Shown: one piece after another, positions 40,401-52,405 of the stretch
Position numbering within the stretch: the first letter of the stretch is position 1
Layout: every line of letters starts with the position of its first letter
Source: Ceratotherium simum simum
Taxonomy: Eukaryota; Chordata; Mammalia; Perissodactyla; Rhinocerotidae
Reading direction: 5' to 3'
Assembly (NCBI RefSeq): GCF_000283155.1
Contig: NW_004454181.1
Coordinates: 27,998,794-28,062,793, forward strand
DNA: 64,000 nucleotides
Notes under the pieces: generated by a model
Seen by the model: only the letters and a program-made list of their open reading frames with translations
Told to the model about the DNA's origin: nothing
Database searches by the model: none
Program-made: the position numbers and the translations under genes

Positions 40401-41289
40401 ATAAGCATTGCCCAGGCTAACAGCCCAGGGGAGGGTAAAATTTTCTTGCTTTTTGCAGTTGAGGACATTACTTGATTCTCTGGAAAACACACCTGTCTTT
40501 TACTTTTCAAATATTAACTATTTGTTTTAAAATGTTTTTTCATGAAAGTCTGAAGGTTTGGTATCCTGACACATGAAGGAATAGTTAGGTAGTTTCTGGA
40601 ATGTGATTCATAGAGGTGCCTGTGCTCTCTTTGTTCTTTGAAAAGCTTTCCTATATCAGCAGCTCCTGAAGGTGACCTTAGAAACCAGCATTTGTTTTGT
40701 CATTCTGTGCATGGTTCCAACCCACATCCAAGAATTAATTTTTTAGGGGTTATTGTTGTTTTGTTTGTGCTTAATTGGGTCTTTCCAGGACTATATTTGG
40801 GAAGGACCCCAGCCCTGGCAACTGAAACCAAAACAAAGAAGAAAATCCCCCAACTCCAAGCTTAAATCCCAACAAAATCGAATGACTCAGTAAAAGCAAG
40901 CTTTCCAGAATTAACCTATAGATTATTCAATTCCAGGACTATATGAACCATGTCTACCATTTTAATTAAATTGCCTCAAAAGGAAGAAATTCCTTAGGAA
41001 TGACGCTGAGCTCTGAAACTTGGGATTGTCTTTTCTTGCATGTAACTTACACGTCTCCTATTGCAAACCAAGCTATTGTCACTTCTCCAGGTGGTGGTGT
41101 ATGTGTTCAGGAAATCCAGCTTCAGGGATGTAGGAGACATGAAGGGGGACAGGCTCACTTCTCTTTGGTGAGTGTCTGAAGTGGGCGTGGCTTCACGTTA
41201 TGCAAGCACCTGGCTACAAGTGCTAACATACCTGCTCCCAGCTCCTCCAGTGCTCCCAGGAGCTGAAATTGTGGGCCAAATGGCCAAAA
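40401..41289. other. Single-copy DNA, no feature seen
   Basis: AT-rich to mixed sequence with no repeat or gene recognised. Confidence 0.4.
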
Positions 41290-41420
41290 CTCTCACCTTG
41301 AGCTCACAGAGTGACCTTGGATAAGCCCCTTCTCTCTCTTGGCCTCCGTTCCCTCAGCCGAGGGGTAAGGAGTTTCATCAGAGTGTTTTTGAGCTGCCAT
41401 CAAACTCTGATATTCTGAGG
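41290..41420 (+). repeat. MIR-family fragment
   Basis: 'gtgaccttggataagcccct', 'ttggcctccgttccctcagc', 'gagctgccatcaaactctga' resemble sense MIR/MIR3. Confidence 0.6.
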
Positions 41421-41939
41421 TTCCAATATCCGTGCCCCAGCCAGGCCAGTGACCTAGTTGGGAAGGACAGTGAGAACAGAGCTGTTTTTTGGAATTCATG
41501 GGTGGGGTGGGTGGAGCACCTTCTAATAAACTTGACCGGGGATTGGAGCAACCTGTTTCTCCAAACCTCTGGTGAGGACTGAATGAGGCCTGCCCCTCCT
41601 TTGGCATTGCTGCAGAGACATTGGAATGCACTTATCAGAGAGCATCGGGCTTGTAAACCTGTCACTCCACCATCTGAATACCGAAAAACTGAAAAATTGC
41701 ACAAGACGTGGAGCCCAGAGGATCCGCTGATCAAATCCGCATTTCAACTCTGTTTCTCGTAGGAGCTCCCATCCGAGGGAACACCCTCTCTGCCATTTCG
41801 AAAGACTTTTTAATACAGTTTTCTCCCTGAGTAATTTTGTCCTCAAGAGGAACTGTGGGAGGGCCCATGGGGATTTCAAAAGCTTAGTGCTGAACTAATT
41901 CTGTGCCCTAACGATTTTGAAAGCCGGTGTAATTAGGGA
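41421..41939. other. Single-copy DNA, no feature seen
   Basis: Three overlapping minus-strand frames of 112-118 residues (41293-41879) occur in different phases. None has a recognised domain, and overlapping frames in several phases argue for chance. Confidence 0.4.
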
Positions 41940-42100
41940 GGCGGTGGCAGGGAGTCTGGGGCTGGAAGCCAGGAGACTTGGATTCCAGTCCTGACTTTGC
42001 CACTACCTGGCTGTGCAGTCTTGAGCAAGTTGCTTCATCTCTCTGGGCCTAAGGCTCTCATAAAACAGCGTCTCCCTGTGGTCTCTTTCTGCCCTGGCAT
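41940..42100 (+). repeat. MIR SINE fragment
   Basis: Sense MIR: 'aggagacttggattccagtc', 'ctgactttgccactacctgg', 'tgagcaagttgcttcatctc', 'tctgggcctaaggctctcat'. Confidence 0.78.
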
Positions 42101-42399
42101 ACCGCGACTGTTTCGTCTTATCTCGGGCATAGAACGGGGCCAGATCCACCCAATTATTTTTGCTAGTCCACTTCTTCCCTCATGTGGAGACATATCTCTG
42201 GTGCAGAGGTTATATTCCCTTCCCAAGCTCCTGCTCTTTGAAGGCCTCTGGGATGTATCCAAGAGAGCAGGTAAGCAGCATGGATGTTTGTGGCTTGGAG
42301 GGGCTTCGAGGAGAATCACCTGGCTGTTTCAAGAGTGCCTCTCACCCCAGTTGTCTGGGGGGAGGTGCTTGGCATGCCTAGGCACCAGCATTTCATAAA
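42101..42399. other. Single-copy DNA, no feature seen
   Basis: No repeat recognised. Its right edge is the L1 insertion site. Confidence 0.4.
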
Positions 42400-42413
42400 A
42401 GTTGAGAGCCCTG

Positions 42414-43139
42414 CAGAGGATATGAACAGACAGTTTTCTAATATAGAGGGGGCCAATAGACACATGAAAAGATGTTCAACATCACTAATCATCAGAGAAA
42501 TGCAAATCAAAACTACACTAAGATGTCACCTTACACCCATTAGAATGGCTATTATCACCAAGAAAACTATCACCAAGTCAATTATCACCAAGACAAAAAA
42601 TAACAAATGTTGGAGAGGTTGTGGAGAAACAGGAACCCTAATTCACTGCTGGTAGGAATGCAAACTGGTGCAGCCTCTGTGGAAAACAGTATGGAGATTC
42701 CTCAAAAAATTAAAAATATGAATACCTTATGATTCAGCTATCCCACTACTGCATATTTATCCAAAGATCCTGAAATCAACAATCCAAAGAGGCTTATGCA
42801 CCCCTATGTTCATTACAGCATTATTCACTATAGCCAAGAAGTGGGTGTAACACAAGTGTCCCTCAACTGATGACTGGATAAAGAAGATGTGGGATATATA
42901 CACAATGGAATACTACTCAGCCATAAAAAAGACAAAATTGTCCCATTTGCAACAACATGGATGGACCTAGAGGGTATTATGTTAAGCGAAGTGAGCCAGA
43001 CAGAGAGATAAAAACTGCATGATTTCACTCATATGTGGAAGATAAACTAACACACGGACAGAGAGGACTGACAAACAATAATGTACAACTAAAATTTCAC
43101 AATGTTATAAAGTATTATGACATCAATTAAAAAAAAAGA
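42414..43139 (+). mobile_element. L1 LINE 3' end, 5'-truncated, with TSD
   Basis: The frame at 42430-42655 reads the ORF2 C-terminal region ('ANRHMKRCSTSLIIREMQIK'). A TAG at 42653-42655 replaces the usual second Trp codon of the 'HCWW' motif. A 15-bp in-frame triplication lies at 42553-42597. It then runs through the ORF2 end and a short 3' UTR to an A tail. The duplicated target site is agttgagagccctg (42400-42413) and agttaagagccctg (43140-43153). Inactive. Confidence 0.95.
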
Positions 43140-43209
43140 AGTTAAGAGCCCTGGCTTCAGACTGAGCCGGCTCTTCTTTCCTATCCCAGCCTTGTAAACC
43201 GTTTCCGTT

Positions 43210-43475
43210 CATTACCCAGCACATCTTTCTCCAGTGCTGATTCTGTGCCAGGCACAGTGCTGAGCTCTTTTGCATACATTGTTGCTTTAATCCTCACCGC
43301 CCTACGAAGCAGGTACTAACTTTATCCACACTTCACCGACGAGGAAACTGAAACTCAGGGAGGTGATGCGACTTGTCCAAGGTCACACAGCTAGGAAGGG
43401 GCAACTGTGGGGCTTGAGTCCAGGTCCAGTGACTCCAGAGCTATGGTGCTCAGCCACTACACTCCGCCCTTTCCC
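43210..43475 (-). repeat. MIR SINE, near full length
   Basis: Antisense MIR, very well kept: 'ttctgtgccaggcacagtgc', 'ctttaatcctcaccgcccta', 'cgacgaggaaactgaaactc', 'ttgtccaaggtcacacagct', 'gtgactccagagctatggtg'. Confidence 0.93.
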
Positions 43476-44919
43476 AAACCTTATTTTAGTTAATCCTCAT
43501 TTGCTTTATTGCAGAGCTTCCACCTCAGTACTTCAGAATAGCCCCTGTGGATTTGCCAGTCCACATCATGGATCAGCGAGCACACCCACTCCTGAAGGAG
43601 GGTGGAGTGGACAGACGTTGGACGGTGTAGTGGGCAAAGCCCTGAGGTATGTCCGACTCCAGCATCTCAGCTTCTAGACCTGCCTGGCCCTCATCGGTCA
43701 TCGGATCTGAGGCACTTCCAGCTCTGAGCTTTAGCAGCCTGGCTTTCCTCACAAGGACTGTAAGAATCAATCGGGAACATGGCTGTGAAAGGACTTTTTA
43801 TGAACGAGAAAGTGATGAAAGTACTCATTATGATTGTGGTCCTACTTCTCTGTTTTTGTCACTCACTAAACTGGATAGCAAGTTGCATGTTGCCTTCAGG
43901 AATCTTGAAATGTACACCACCTAATGGTGTGAGCCCTGGGGCCCCTGACGAAGCAGGAGGAGGCAGGTTTTGCTCTTGAACGCCCGGCCCTCCTGCCTGA
44001 CTCATTCAGAATTGCCACATTCCGGGATGTGCAGCATTACGATGGCTGCTGCTGCTGTGACATGTGGTTGGCCCAGAAAAGCTGGAATGTGACATTCTTG
44101 GACAGACTCAAGCACGAGAAGAGAGAAGAAGAAAACACAACATTTGTAAACAAACAGCCTGGGGCTTAGGAGAGGCGGGAGAAGATGTTGCTTATTTTCT
44201 GAATGCTTGTTTCGGAAGTCTGCGGAGCTGTAGCCATCCGTCCATCACTGGATCTTGTCATCCTTTGGGATGCACGCATTGCCACATGCCTGCAGACTGC
44301 CTCACCCCAGGGCCTCGCACTCTCGGACCACTGATTCCAGCAGGGCTGGGTCGGGGAATCACTTGTTGACTTAACCACTCAGCCCTCTAAGGGAGGAGAT
44401 GAACACGGAAGGTGCCATCTGAAGGTGGACTGAGGAGCTCTGCACCATTAGTCACTGAGTTTTTCCACTTGTGCATTTATTCTCTCTCCGCCCGCCCAGT
44501 TGTGCTAACGGTGGCACAGGAACAGAGGATTTTATTCCTTCTGAGACTTTGTGTCTAGTTTGAGGCCCAAAGGGGAGAAAGAGAAGCAGACCCCCTGATC
44601 CAGGCTTGGGACAAGAGCATTTCTTTACTTAGAGTACAGAGGCTGCCAGAGAACAGGTCAAAAGAGTTCCCGAGACGCTGCCTGCCTCAGGCAAGGCAGA
44701 AGGGCCTGCAGTGCACACAATGGACGGCTCTCTGAGGGGCCCCTCACAGTGACTCCTCTCCTGTCATGGAGACATCCTCCTATCTAACAGTTAGCAGTCA
44801 ATCAGCCGTTGGGAAAGTCCCCTGCTTGGGGTGGTACCAAATAAGTAGCTGTAGTCACAGAAGCAAAGAAGGCAAATGTCCAGAGGATGCTAAGAAAACA
44901 CCATTGAAGGAAAGGCCTA
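43476..44919. other. Single-copy block with a small MIR3 piece
   Basis: A MIR3-like fragment ('tctgaggcacttccagctct') lies at about 43655-43745. The rest shows no repeat and no supported gene. Frames of about 100 residues (43363, 44064) have no domain. Confidence 0.4.
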
Positions 44920-45065
44920 CAGGGCGAGTTGGAGACCTGGGCTCCAGTCCCAGCCCTGCCCCTGGCTTCTGTGTGAAATTGGCCAAGTCACTTGCCCTCT
45001 CTGGGACTACATTTTATGAAAGATGGTTAGGCAATGATCTCTGAGGTCCCTTCCAACTATGCTGA
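44920..45065 (+). repeat. MIR3-like SINE
   Basis: 'acctgggctccagtcccagc', 'attggccaagtcacttgccc' and the MIR3 end 'gatctctgaggtcccttcca'. Confidence 0.75.
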
Positions 45066-45859
45066 GCAACCATCCCAGTTTGCCCAGGACTTTCCTGTTT
45101 TTAGTAGTGAATGTTTCACTTTCAGGAATCCCTGCTTCCAACTGAAAACTCCCCTTCCTGATTGTTCTGGTAACTTCCCTCTGGGGTCTCCATTCCTTTC
45201 CGCTCTGTGCTGCAGAGGCCTCTTCTCTGGATTAGAAAATCACTGAGATAATTCCTTCTGCTAAAAGGGTGTGGGCAGAGGTGATACTCAAAACATAGAA
45301 CATCTTCTATGACAAGGACACCAACCCAACAGGATGGACATGGCCATAAACCCCAGGCTGTTCTGGCTGGCAACTCCCTGGCCCAGGGAGTGGGCGAGCC
45401 CACATTGAAACTGGACTTCCATCTCTAGGTCTGTTATAATTGCACACCAGTGACTTCAGGACCAGTGGATCGGAAGGATTACCCAGATTCCCTTTTGATT
45501 CTTGTTCTCAGACCAAAGGTGGTGATTCCTCAGTTCACCAGTCAGATCCATCATCAGTCCAGCTTCTCACGACTTTTAAAGGTAAGACTGTTCTAGGCAC
45601 TGCTGGCTAAACCCAGAGGATAATTTCTACCCTGATTGAAACAGGGGCCCACTGTTTTATTTTTGTTCAGAGAGGAGCCCCTAAAGTATTTGGGATTGAG
45701 AAAGTTTAGTGTCCAAAAATGGTTACCATACATGTATCAAAGGGCAGAGGAAAAAAAACTCACGTGGCCTCTGGCTCTCATTCACTTCCACCTATCGAGC
45801 CCATTTCACACAACCTCCCTGCCTGTTTGGTCCTTCCTTCGGTGTGAGCTCTCATTTGT
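45066..45859. other. Mostly single-copy DNA
   Basis: 'accatcccagtttgcccagg' at about 45070 recalls one end of a common DNA-transposon fossil, too short to name. No gene seen. Confidence 0.35.
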
Positions 45860-46150
45860 CACTTGCATAAAACGCTGTAGTAAAGGTGGTGAGAGAGACA
45901 TTGGAGACAACCCGTACGGTGATGCTGCAATGTGGCAGGGCAGACCCGCATAGGAGCAGCTGAACGGGGAGGGGACTTGTGTGCTGTAATACATGTGAGT
46001 GCCATGGCAGCATAAAGGAGGGTGATTCATTCTTCAGGGGTGACATCTGGGCTGGGCCTGGAAGGTGAGGAGGAGCTACAGGTGGAGCGTGGGTGGGAGG
46101 GAGCAGGCATGCCAGGCACGGGAAATGGCACTCACAGAGGCATGAGCCTT
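45860..46150 (-). repeat. L2 LINE, antisense
   Basis: 'ttcaggggtgacatctgggc', 'tgggcctggaaggtgaggag', 'gcaggcatgccaggcacggg', 'aaatggcactcacagaggca' follow antisense L2. Confidence 0.68.
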
Positions 46151-46339
46151 CTCCCACTCCCTCTGACTGTCTCCCTTTGTCACCCACTGTGGGTGGCAAA
46201 GTGGGCAGCAGTGGATCAGGAATTGCTGGGCCAGAGGCCAAGGCAGGCAGCGTCAGCCCTCAGGAGCCTGCCAGGCCCAGGGAGCTCCCGGCACACCCAG
46301 GAGCCCACTTTCTATTTCCCAGAGTAGATGTAGGCCCCA

Positions 46340-46620
46340 GACATCCCTGTCCTTCTCATTCCTCAGAATACCTGCCTCCTCCTCTGTCAAAAGACCAGCT
46401 TGGACGGACCCTGTCTTCACGCCCCAGGCCCCTCTCCACTTCATCACCGGTAGTTGGCCTATCCCTTCCTGGCCCTCTGGCCTCCACTTCCTCTTTCCAG
46501 TTGCACAGCTACCACTGTGGTTCAAATCCCAGTCATCTCCCACCTGGTTGGTTGCAACAGTCTCCTCAACAATCCCGTGATTCAGGCCTCTCCATGCCTC
46601 ATCATCCTGTGATGATGAAT
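46340..46620 (+). repeat. L2 LINE, reverse-transcriptase region
   Basis: 'cagtcatctcccacctggtt', 'ggttgcaacagtctcctcaa' is the L2 'cctggattactgcaacagcc' block in sense. It lies head to head with the preceding antisense copy. A 193-codon frame (46093-46674) spanning both L2s is a by-product. Confidence 0.6.
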
Positions 46621-47319
46621 CTTTCCAAAACAGTGTTTTGTGGACCTTATGCACCTGTTCTGAAATCTTCTTGAGAACATTTCCTCAGACCTCACCGGCC
46701 ACTGTGTACAAGTAAGGCCACGTTCATATTCATAACCCAATTGTCTTTGGCTCCTGCCTCTCTGCTTACAGGGGACCTCAATCTCTTCCAAAGTGCACGC
46801 CAATTAGTTCCGGGATCTCCCTGGGCAGTGCTCAGAGCATCTGGGCCAGTCTGTGATGTTTGCTAACAGTCTCTGACCAGGCCAGCACGTATGCCAACAA
46901 GTGTTTAGAGACTTTCGTAGCAATTTGACATGCAGTGACTCTAGCACATGTGATTTTTTATTTTACAAAACAAACAAGCAACAACAACAACAAAGAGCCC
47001 CTGGCCCTTCACCACGATGATTTGAGAAGCGCCGCCCTAGGGGTGTCTCATACACAACAAGTCCGGCCCCTCTGAGCAGTCCCTCGTCAGCTCCTGGTTA
47101 CCCACTGGCGGCTCTGGAGTTGCTTTTTCGGGAAATCAGTCCCTACTGCTTCTCCTCTTAAAGCACAGCTATCCAGAGTGTATGTGCAGGAAGAAACTTG
47201 CTTCAAAAAATACCAACAATTCAGAACATCTGCCCTTTTAACATTAAATTTGGGGTGCCTATTTCAAGTCACTATTGCCTTCTTTATCTAAAGGATTTTT
47301 CTTTCTGTTTTGCTTGGTA
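46621..47319. other. Mostly single-copy DNA with (CAA)n
   Basis: A short (CAA)n run lies at about 46975-46993. No other feature recognised. Confidence 0.4.
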
Positions 47320-47910
47320 ATTAAAAAAAAACCACTTTAAAATCGACTTTATTGAAATATAAGTTACATACAATAAAGTGCACTTATTTTCAGTGTACGG
47401 TTTGATGAATTTTGACCAATGAATACACTTGTTAGGTCACCACCCCAACTAAGATACAAAACAATTCCACCACCCTAGAAAGTTCCTTCTGCTCCTTTGT
47501 GGTCAATCCCCAATTCCGCCTGCAGCCACAGCCAATAACTGATTTGCCATCTGTTACTATTGATTGGTTTGACTTCTTCTAGAATGTCACATAAATGGGA
47601 TTGTCCAGAATGGATGATCTTTGACATCTGGCTTCTTTCACTCACCATAATGTTTTTGAGATTCATCTATGATGTTATATGTATTGTATTTCAACCCTTT
47701 TAGCTGCTGAGAAGCATTTCATGGTGTCTACCACAATTGTTTATCCATTCTCCTGTTGATAGACATCTGAACTGTTTCCATTTTTTGGCTACTCGAATGA
47801 AGTTCTCTGAACATTTATGTCCAAGTCTTTGCACAAATATTTTCATTTCCTTTGGGCAAATACCTATTAGCGGGATTGCTGGATCATATGGTGAAGATTA
47901 TGTTTAAGTT
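47320..47910 (-). mobile_element. Old L1M LINE 3' region, antisense
   Basis: 'aaatcgactttattgaaata', 'taagttacatacaataaagt', 'tgaccaatgaatacacttgt', 'ctagaatgtcacataaatgg', 'gttgatagacatctgaactg', 'ttgggcaaatacctattagc' and 'gggattgctggatcatatgg'. It covers the 3' UTR and ORF2 end. Diverged, no target duplication seen. Confidence 0.85.
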
Positions 47911-48317
47911 TATGAGAAACCAACATTAATCCACAGGCCTTGCCTCTTTTGATGAGAATCACATGATTTCTAACTGGACTCCAGTTCCAGCTGCTCTGGA
48001 GGATGTTGGTTGTGTCCTGCTCCAGGGACTCACCAAATCAAATTTCATGTGGAGTTCTCTGTCTTAGTGTCATGACACAAATGATGTTATGACCTGTTGT
48101 GAGTTGTGTTGCAAGTAACCTGTGACAAAAAATATTTAAAAATACTGTGTGAAAGATTTGCCTTAAAAAATGTATGTATATGCAGAATATATGTATATGT
48201 ATATGTAGGGTTCAAGATTACCTTTAAAATATGCTCATTTTCATTCATTTACATTCCAATAGGTTTATCTTATCCATTGCTACAACTTGTAGTAAATGGC
48301 AGTATTAGCTAACATCC
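47911..48317. other. Single-copy DNA with a (TATG)n run
   Basis: 'aatatatgtatatgtatatg' at about 48187-48208 is a small microsatellite. No gene recognised. Confidence 0.45.
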
Positions 48318-48700
48318 AGCTTGAGCCATGTATAACAAAGACCCACCAAGAACAGTGGCTTAAACAAAAGAGAAGTCTATTTCTCTGTCATGTAAAACAC
48401 TCCATGGGGCAGTTTATGGCTGGTGTGAACCTCCATGGTCATTTGGGACCCAGGCTTCTTCCAGTTCTCTGCTGACCATCCCTTGAGGTGACCTCTGTCC
48501 TCAAGATCCAGGAAGGAAATCCAACCATCATATCCACAATCCAGACAGCAAGGGAAAGGGGGAAGGGAAGGAAGGACACCCTCTCTCCCTTAAGGACACA
48601 TTCCAGAGCTTGACTTTTTCTACTTTTGCTTACATCCCATTGGCCAGAATTTAGTCACATGGCCAAGCCCAGCAACAAGGAATCCTGGGAAATGTAGACA
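48318..48700. mobile_element. Ancient mammalian interspersed element, family unassigned
   Basis: Well-known block order: 'ataacaaagacccaccaaga', 'acagtggcttaaacaaaaga', 'gggacccaggcttcttccag', 'acatcccattggccagaatt', 'tagtcacatggccaagccca', 'gggaaatgtaga'. It is a common element in mammals, either an LTR or a DNA transposon. I cannot fix the class from memory. Confidence 0.6.
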
Positions 48701-48959
48701 TGTTCCTATCTAAAATTGGGTGGCTGTATTACTGAGGAAGAAGGGAAGAGTGGATATTGGGGGACAAGAAACAATTTCTGTCATTTTAGCCATTCTCCAG
48801 ATATTGCTAATAGCTGTTCTCCAACTATCGTAGTTTCTTATGCCCTAAGCATTTTGGTGGGTAATAAAAGTGTGGGCATGTCCATAGGAGTGCCCTGTTC
48901 CTGGGAACAATGTCTTGTACTGGTGTCAGAAAACAGGTTGAGAACTCGTCTCAACTCTT
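48701..48959. other. Single-copy DNA, no feature seen
   Basis: No recognised repeat or gene. Confidence 0.4.
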
Positions 48960-49480
48960 TACCCTGGTATTCAAGTGGCCACAGCCTACTTTTCCAAGCC
49001 TGTCCCACTCTTTTTCCATACTTAAGGGCTCTATTTTAGCCACAGGAAGACTTAAACAAATCTCAAACCTCCTTCTCTCCCTGTCATCGCTCACGTTGCT
49101 CCCTTCACTTAGATCCTTCCTTGGGTTCCTCAAATTCCTGGACTGACTCCCCACCTCGGGGTTCTTGCTGCTTCCTCTTTCTCTGGGATGTATTTTCCCC
49201 AGACAGCCCTCTCCTTCCTGTCATTTGGATCTCATTTCAAACATTAATGCTCAGAAAGGCCTTCTCGGATCAAGTCTTCTAACACTGCCTCTTCCCCACT
49301 CCATCCCATTATCCTGCTTTATTTTCTTCACTCTCTGAGATAACCTCCTTCCTTTATTTGCTTATGCTGTGCCTTCCCCCCCTGGAATGCTGTAGGGAAG
49401 CCAGAGCCTTGTCAGCTTGCTCATTTGCTGAATCCCTAGCTCAGTGAATCACATTAGAGGCTCAATACCACGTTGCTTAA
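48960..49480 (+). repeat. L2 LINE 3' region
   Basis: Sense L2 from 'caagtggccacagcctactt' through 'ttctctgggatgtattttcc', 'tttcaaacattaatgctcag', 'aaaggccttctcggatcaag' to the tail 'tgaatccctagctcagtgaa', 'agaggctcaataccacgttg'. Confidence 0.82.
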
Positions 49481-49499
49481 ATTAACAAGTAACTGAATA

Positions 49500-49920
49500 C
49501 CCGTTTCTCTCTGTCTCTAAACCTACTCATGCTCCAAGGCCCAGTCCACATCCCCAATTCGCCCCATGAAGTGTGTTTTGATCCTTTCCCTCCATTTGCA
49601 TTGTGCCTGGCTTCTTCTCATCTTTCAAGCTGAAACTTAAATGCTACTACTTTGGTAAGGCCATCACTGCTGACCCAGCTCTGGCTGGTGTCCCCATGAC
49701 TTTACAGAGAACCCTGTTCATTTTCTTCAGGGTGCTCCTCACAACTTGTAATTCTGTATTTACTTACTCATGCACTTATTTTTTGTCTTTCTTTGCTGGA
49801 AATTAAGCTCTGGGAATGGAAGTTATGTCTGCCTTGCTCGCCCGTATATCCCTAGGACCCAGCATGGTGTCTCGTATGGACTAGGCGCCCCAGAAACTTG
49901 TGGATTAACTGACAAATGCC
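49500..49920 (+). repeat. L2 LINE 3' region, second copy
   Basis: 'ctcatctttcaagctgaaac', 'ttggtaaggccatcactgct', 'gacccagctctggctggtgt', 'tgctggaaattaagctctgg', 'ccctaggacccagcatggtg' and 'ggactaggcgccccagaaac'. A tandem-looking pair with the preceding L2, but an independent copy because both have their own tails. Confidence 0.82.
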
Positions 49921-51054
49921 CAACATGTTCCATCTGTACCACTTACATAGAGAATAATGATCCTCTCCCAGCACCTTCAACTGTTCTTTAAATCTTGTCA
50001 AATTCTGCATCTAGGCAAGTCTTATCCCACTATTTTATAAGCTGCGTGAAAACAGGAATTAGTTCCCCCTTATACCTCCTCACCCCGGCATACTGGGTTC
50101 CTTTAGACCAATTTTTCTGACTATATATTCCAGGAATGTTAATAAGAATTACAAGTAAACTAGATTCTGTGGCCAAAAAGTTTGGTTAGGACTAGGTGAA
50201 ACTTAGTTTTTTAATTGCAGAACTTTACAAGGATTTTAATATGCTGTTGCACACTATAAATCTCAAAGAGGGGAGATAAAGTAGTCAGCATTGTCCAAAC
50301 TTATTTGGACATTGACCCCTCCATGTTCTTTATTCAGAGACTCATTTTAGGTGCCCTAAGTGTTCCGTGGTATATCCCCCTTTCCCTCCAGTTCTTCCTT
50401 TTTTTCTCTTCTACCTCCTTACTTCCTTCCCTACTTTTTCTCCAATCAGCCTCCCTTCTTATTAAAACTCCCTTCTAAGTGGCCTTGACACTGAAACTTC
50501 ACTGTGGGGTGCAAAGCACAGGTGGAATTGCTCAGCCTCACAAAAGCCCATATGCCTCTTGGTCTTATTTTCCATTTGTAGGATTTAGGAAATGGGGCGA
50601 TAAGCAATGACTTTCCTGGTAAGTGTTTGGGGATGCCATCAAGATCTTGGACCATCTGTGGGGTCCTTCTCTGGTTTGGAAGATGGAACTGGTGATGAGT
50701 CAGATGCTGTGAGCAGGGTGTGAACCTGCACTCTGACCTACGGGCAGGGCAGCAGGGTCTCAGCCTGCTCTATGAGCCTTCCCCAGCATTGGCCTCATGA
50801 CATTTTAATAAAAGTGAGCATCTGATGTGCCTACTGAGATGTGAGTGTCTGATCTGACTGATGAGAAATGTTTCCTGGCTTATTATCTGCCTGCAGTATT
50901 GACTGCTCTGGCAGTAGCAGAGTACGCAAAATAATAGTAACAACAACGACAAACCACAAAACAAACAAACAAGTAAAAGACCACCCACATCTCCCAGAGA
51001 AAGCCCCACACAGCTTTGGGAAGACTTAGTCTACGTAACAGAATTCCGGAATAG
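49921..51054. other. Single-copy DNA, no gene supported
   Basis: A 79-residue minus-strand frame at 50770-51009 has a Leu/Val/Cys-rich stretch that mimics a membrane helix. It is read from ordinary sequence with (AAC)n and (CAAA)n runs at 50935-50975 and is not a credible gene. Confidence 0.45.
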
Positions 51055-51205
51055 TGGAGTCACGAAGAACTTAGAGACACCGTTGTATAGAGGGCAAAAC
51101 TGAGGTCAAGTTGAAGAAGTGCCTGCCTGAGGCCATATGAGGGGGGCTAAGCCTGAGCAGGAATCAGCAGTGGGAACTCCTGATTCTGAAGCTGGTGCCC
51201 GTGTA
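51055..51205 (-). repeat. MIR3-like SINE
   Basis: 'agagggcaaaactgaggtca', 'gtgcctgcctgaggccatat', 'cctgattctgaagctggtgc' follow antisense MIR3. Confidence 0.62.
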
Positions 51206-51504
51206 ATTTCCCCAATCTGTCTCAGTAAAGGATATTTTTAGTACATTGTACTTATTAAATAAAGATTTATGTTCTCTGACCTTGTCTTACAAGCTTGGGA
51301 GCCAAATGTTTTACAAGAAACATAAATTAAATTGTTTATTCTATGTATCCCTTGATTCCACAGGACTATTTGGAGGCTTCACTCAGACAGCGGTGAAAGA
51401 ACGCTGTAAATACCAACAAAGCTGGTGAATACGGAAGCAAGCATCGCCATTGTCACGTTCCTCTGGGCTTTGTTTTGGAGGTAGCCAGGGACCATCTTCA
51501 AAGT
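51206..51504. other. Single-copy DNA, no feature seen
   Basis: AT-rich sequence without a recognised repeat or gene. Confidence 0.4.
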
Positions 51505-51705
51505 TGTCATAGAATGTGAGGACAGTAGAGCCAGGGGCAATTGGAGAACACCTCCATTTCATAGGTGAGGAAACTGAGGCCCGGAGAGGGACAGGGCCCC
51601 CTTGGGGTTGCATTATGGGTTAGTTATTTGCAGAGGCAGGTGTAGGATTCAGCCTGTGTCTCCTAGAGGGATGCGCTTCCATCTAGCACACCATACAGCC
51701 TGTTT
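51505..51705 (-). repeat. MIR3-like SINE
   Basis: 'acacctccatttcataggtg', 'aggaaactgaggcccggaga', 'gggacagggcccccttgggg', 'gtaggattcagcctgtgtct'. Confidence 0.78.
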
Positions 51706-52349
51706 AAAGCTCCAGGCCTGGAGGCAGGCAGCTTATTCTAAACTTGTTTTGGCCTCTATGGGACCCAGAATAGAAGAAATGGAATCTCGAGGGAGTTAGG
51801 AAATGCTCTGCTTGCAGTTGGTGGCTGTGCATTTAAGATATTAGGCCTCTCCTTGGGAAGGACAGGATCCATAGGCTCAGAGAGCTAAAGTCTGATTTAT
51901 TTGGGATGTGGCTTCAGGCATCTATCCCCAGGCCTCACCCCAAGCATCCTTTCACACAGGATCCCTGTTGCTGAAGAGTGAAGGTTGCATTTTCTCAGAA
52001 TGTTCTTGCAAGTTACCAGCAAATCTCACAACTGGCTGCAGACAGCAGACTCACAGGGAGCAGCTGGCAGCTGGATCTGCCAGTGTGGCCAACACAGCAC
52101 CGTGGTACAGGGCTCTGGGTCTCTCTCTCCCTTGCTGCAGGGGGCCTAGCTGACACTAGTGCTACCAAGTGCAGAGGGGCAGGAGGGAGAACTGGAAGGG
52201 CCGTTCGGGAGCCAGCCCCACGCTCTCCCTTTACAGAGAAACTGGCACAAGAAAGGGGACTTTCTGTCACTAGTAATCTCAGAGTTAATGACAGGTCAAG
52301 AAGTTGTCCCAGGCCTCTGGACTCCTAATTCTGTGCTCAAATCAAGAAA
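51706..52349. other. Single-copy DNA, no gene supported
   Basis: Three overlapping frames of 81-116 residues in different phases, none with a domain. Confidence 0.4.
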
Positions 52350-52405
52350 TAACGAACAAATGCCTCCTCTGTGACAGGTATTGTGCTAAGCGCTTTACCC
52401 TTCAT
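52350..52405 (-). repeat. MIR fragment
   Basis: 'atgcctcctctgtgacaggt' then 'attgtgctaagcgctttacc' is the start of an antisense MIR. Confidence 0.6.

Noticed and set aside
42284..42655. 123-codon frame possibly coding
   Set aside because: From 42430 it is the C-terminal part of L1 ORF2, ended by a nonsense codon; the first part is unrelated flanking DNA.
46093..46674. 193-codon frame on plus
   Set aside because: It runs through an antisense L2 and then a sense L2 fragment; the Pro/Ser richness reflects C/T-rich L2 sequence.
50770..51009. Leu/Val/Cys-rich frame resembling a membrane or signal peptide
   Set aside because: Short, isolated, partly from (AAC)n and (CAAA)n runs, and without any coding context.
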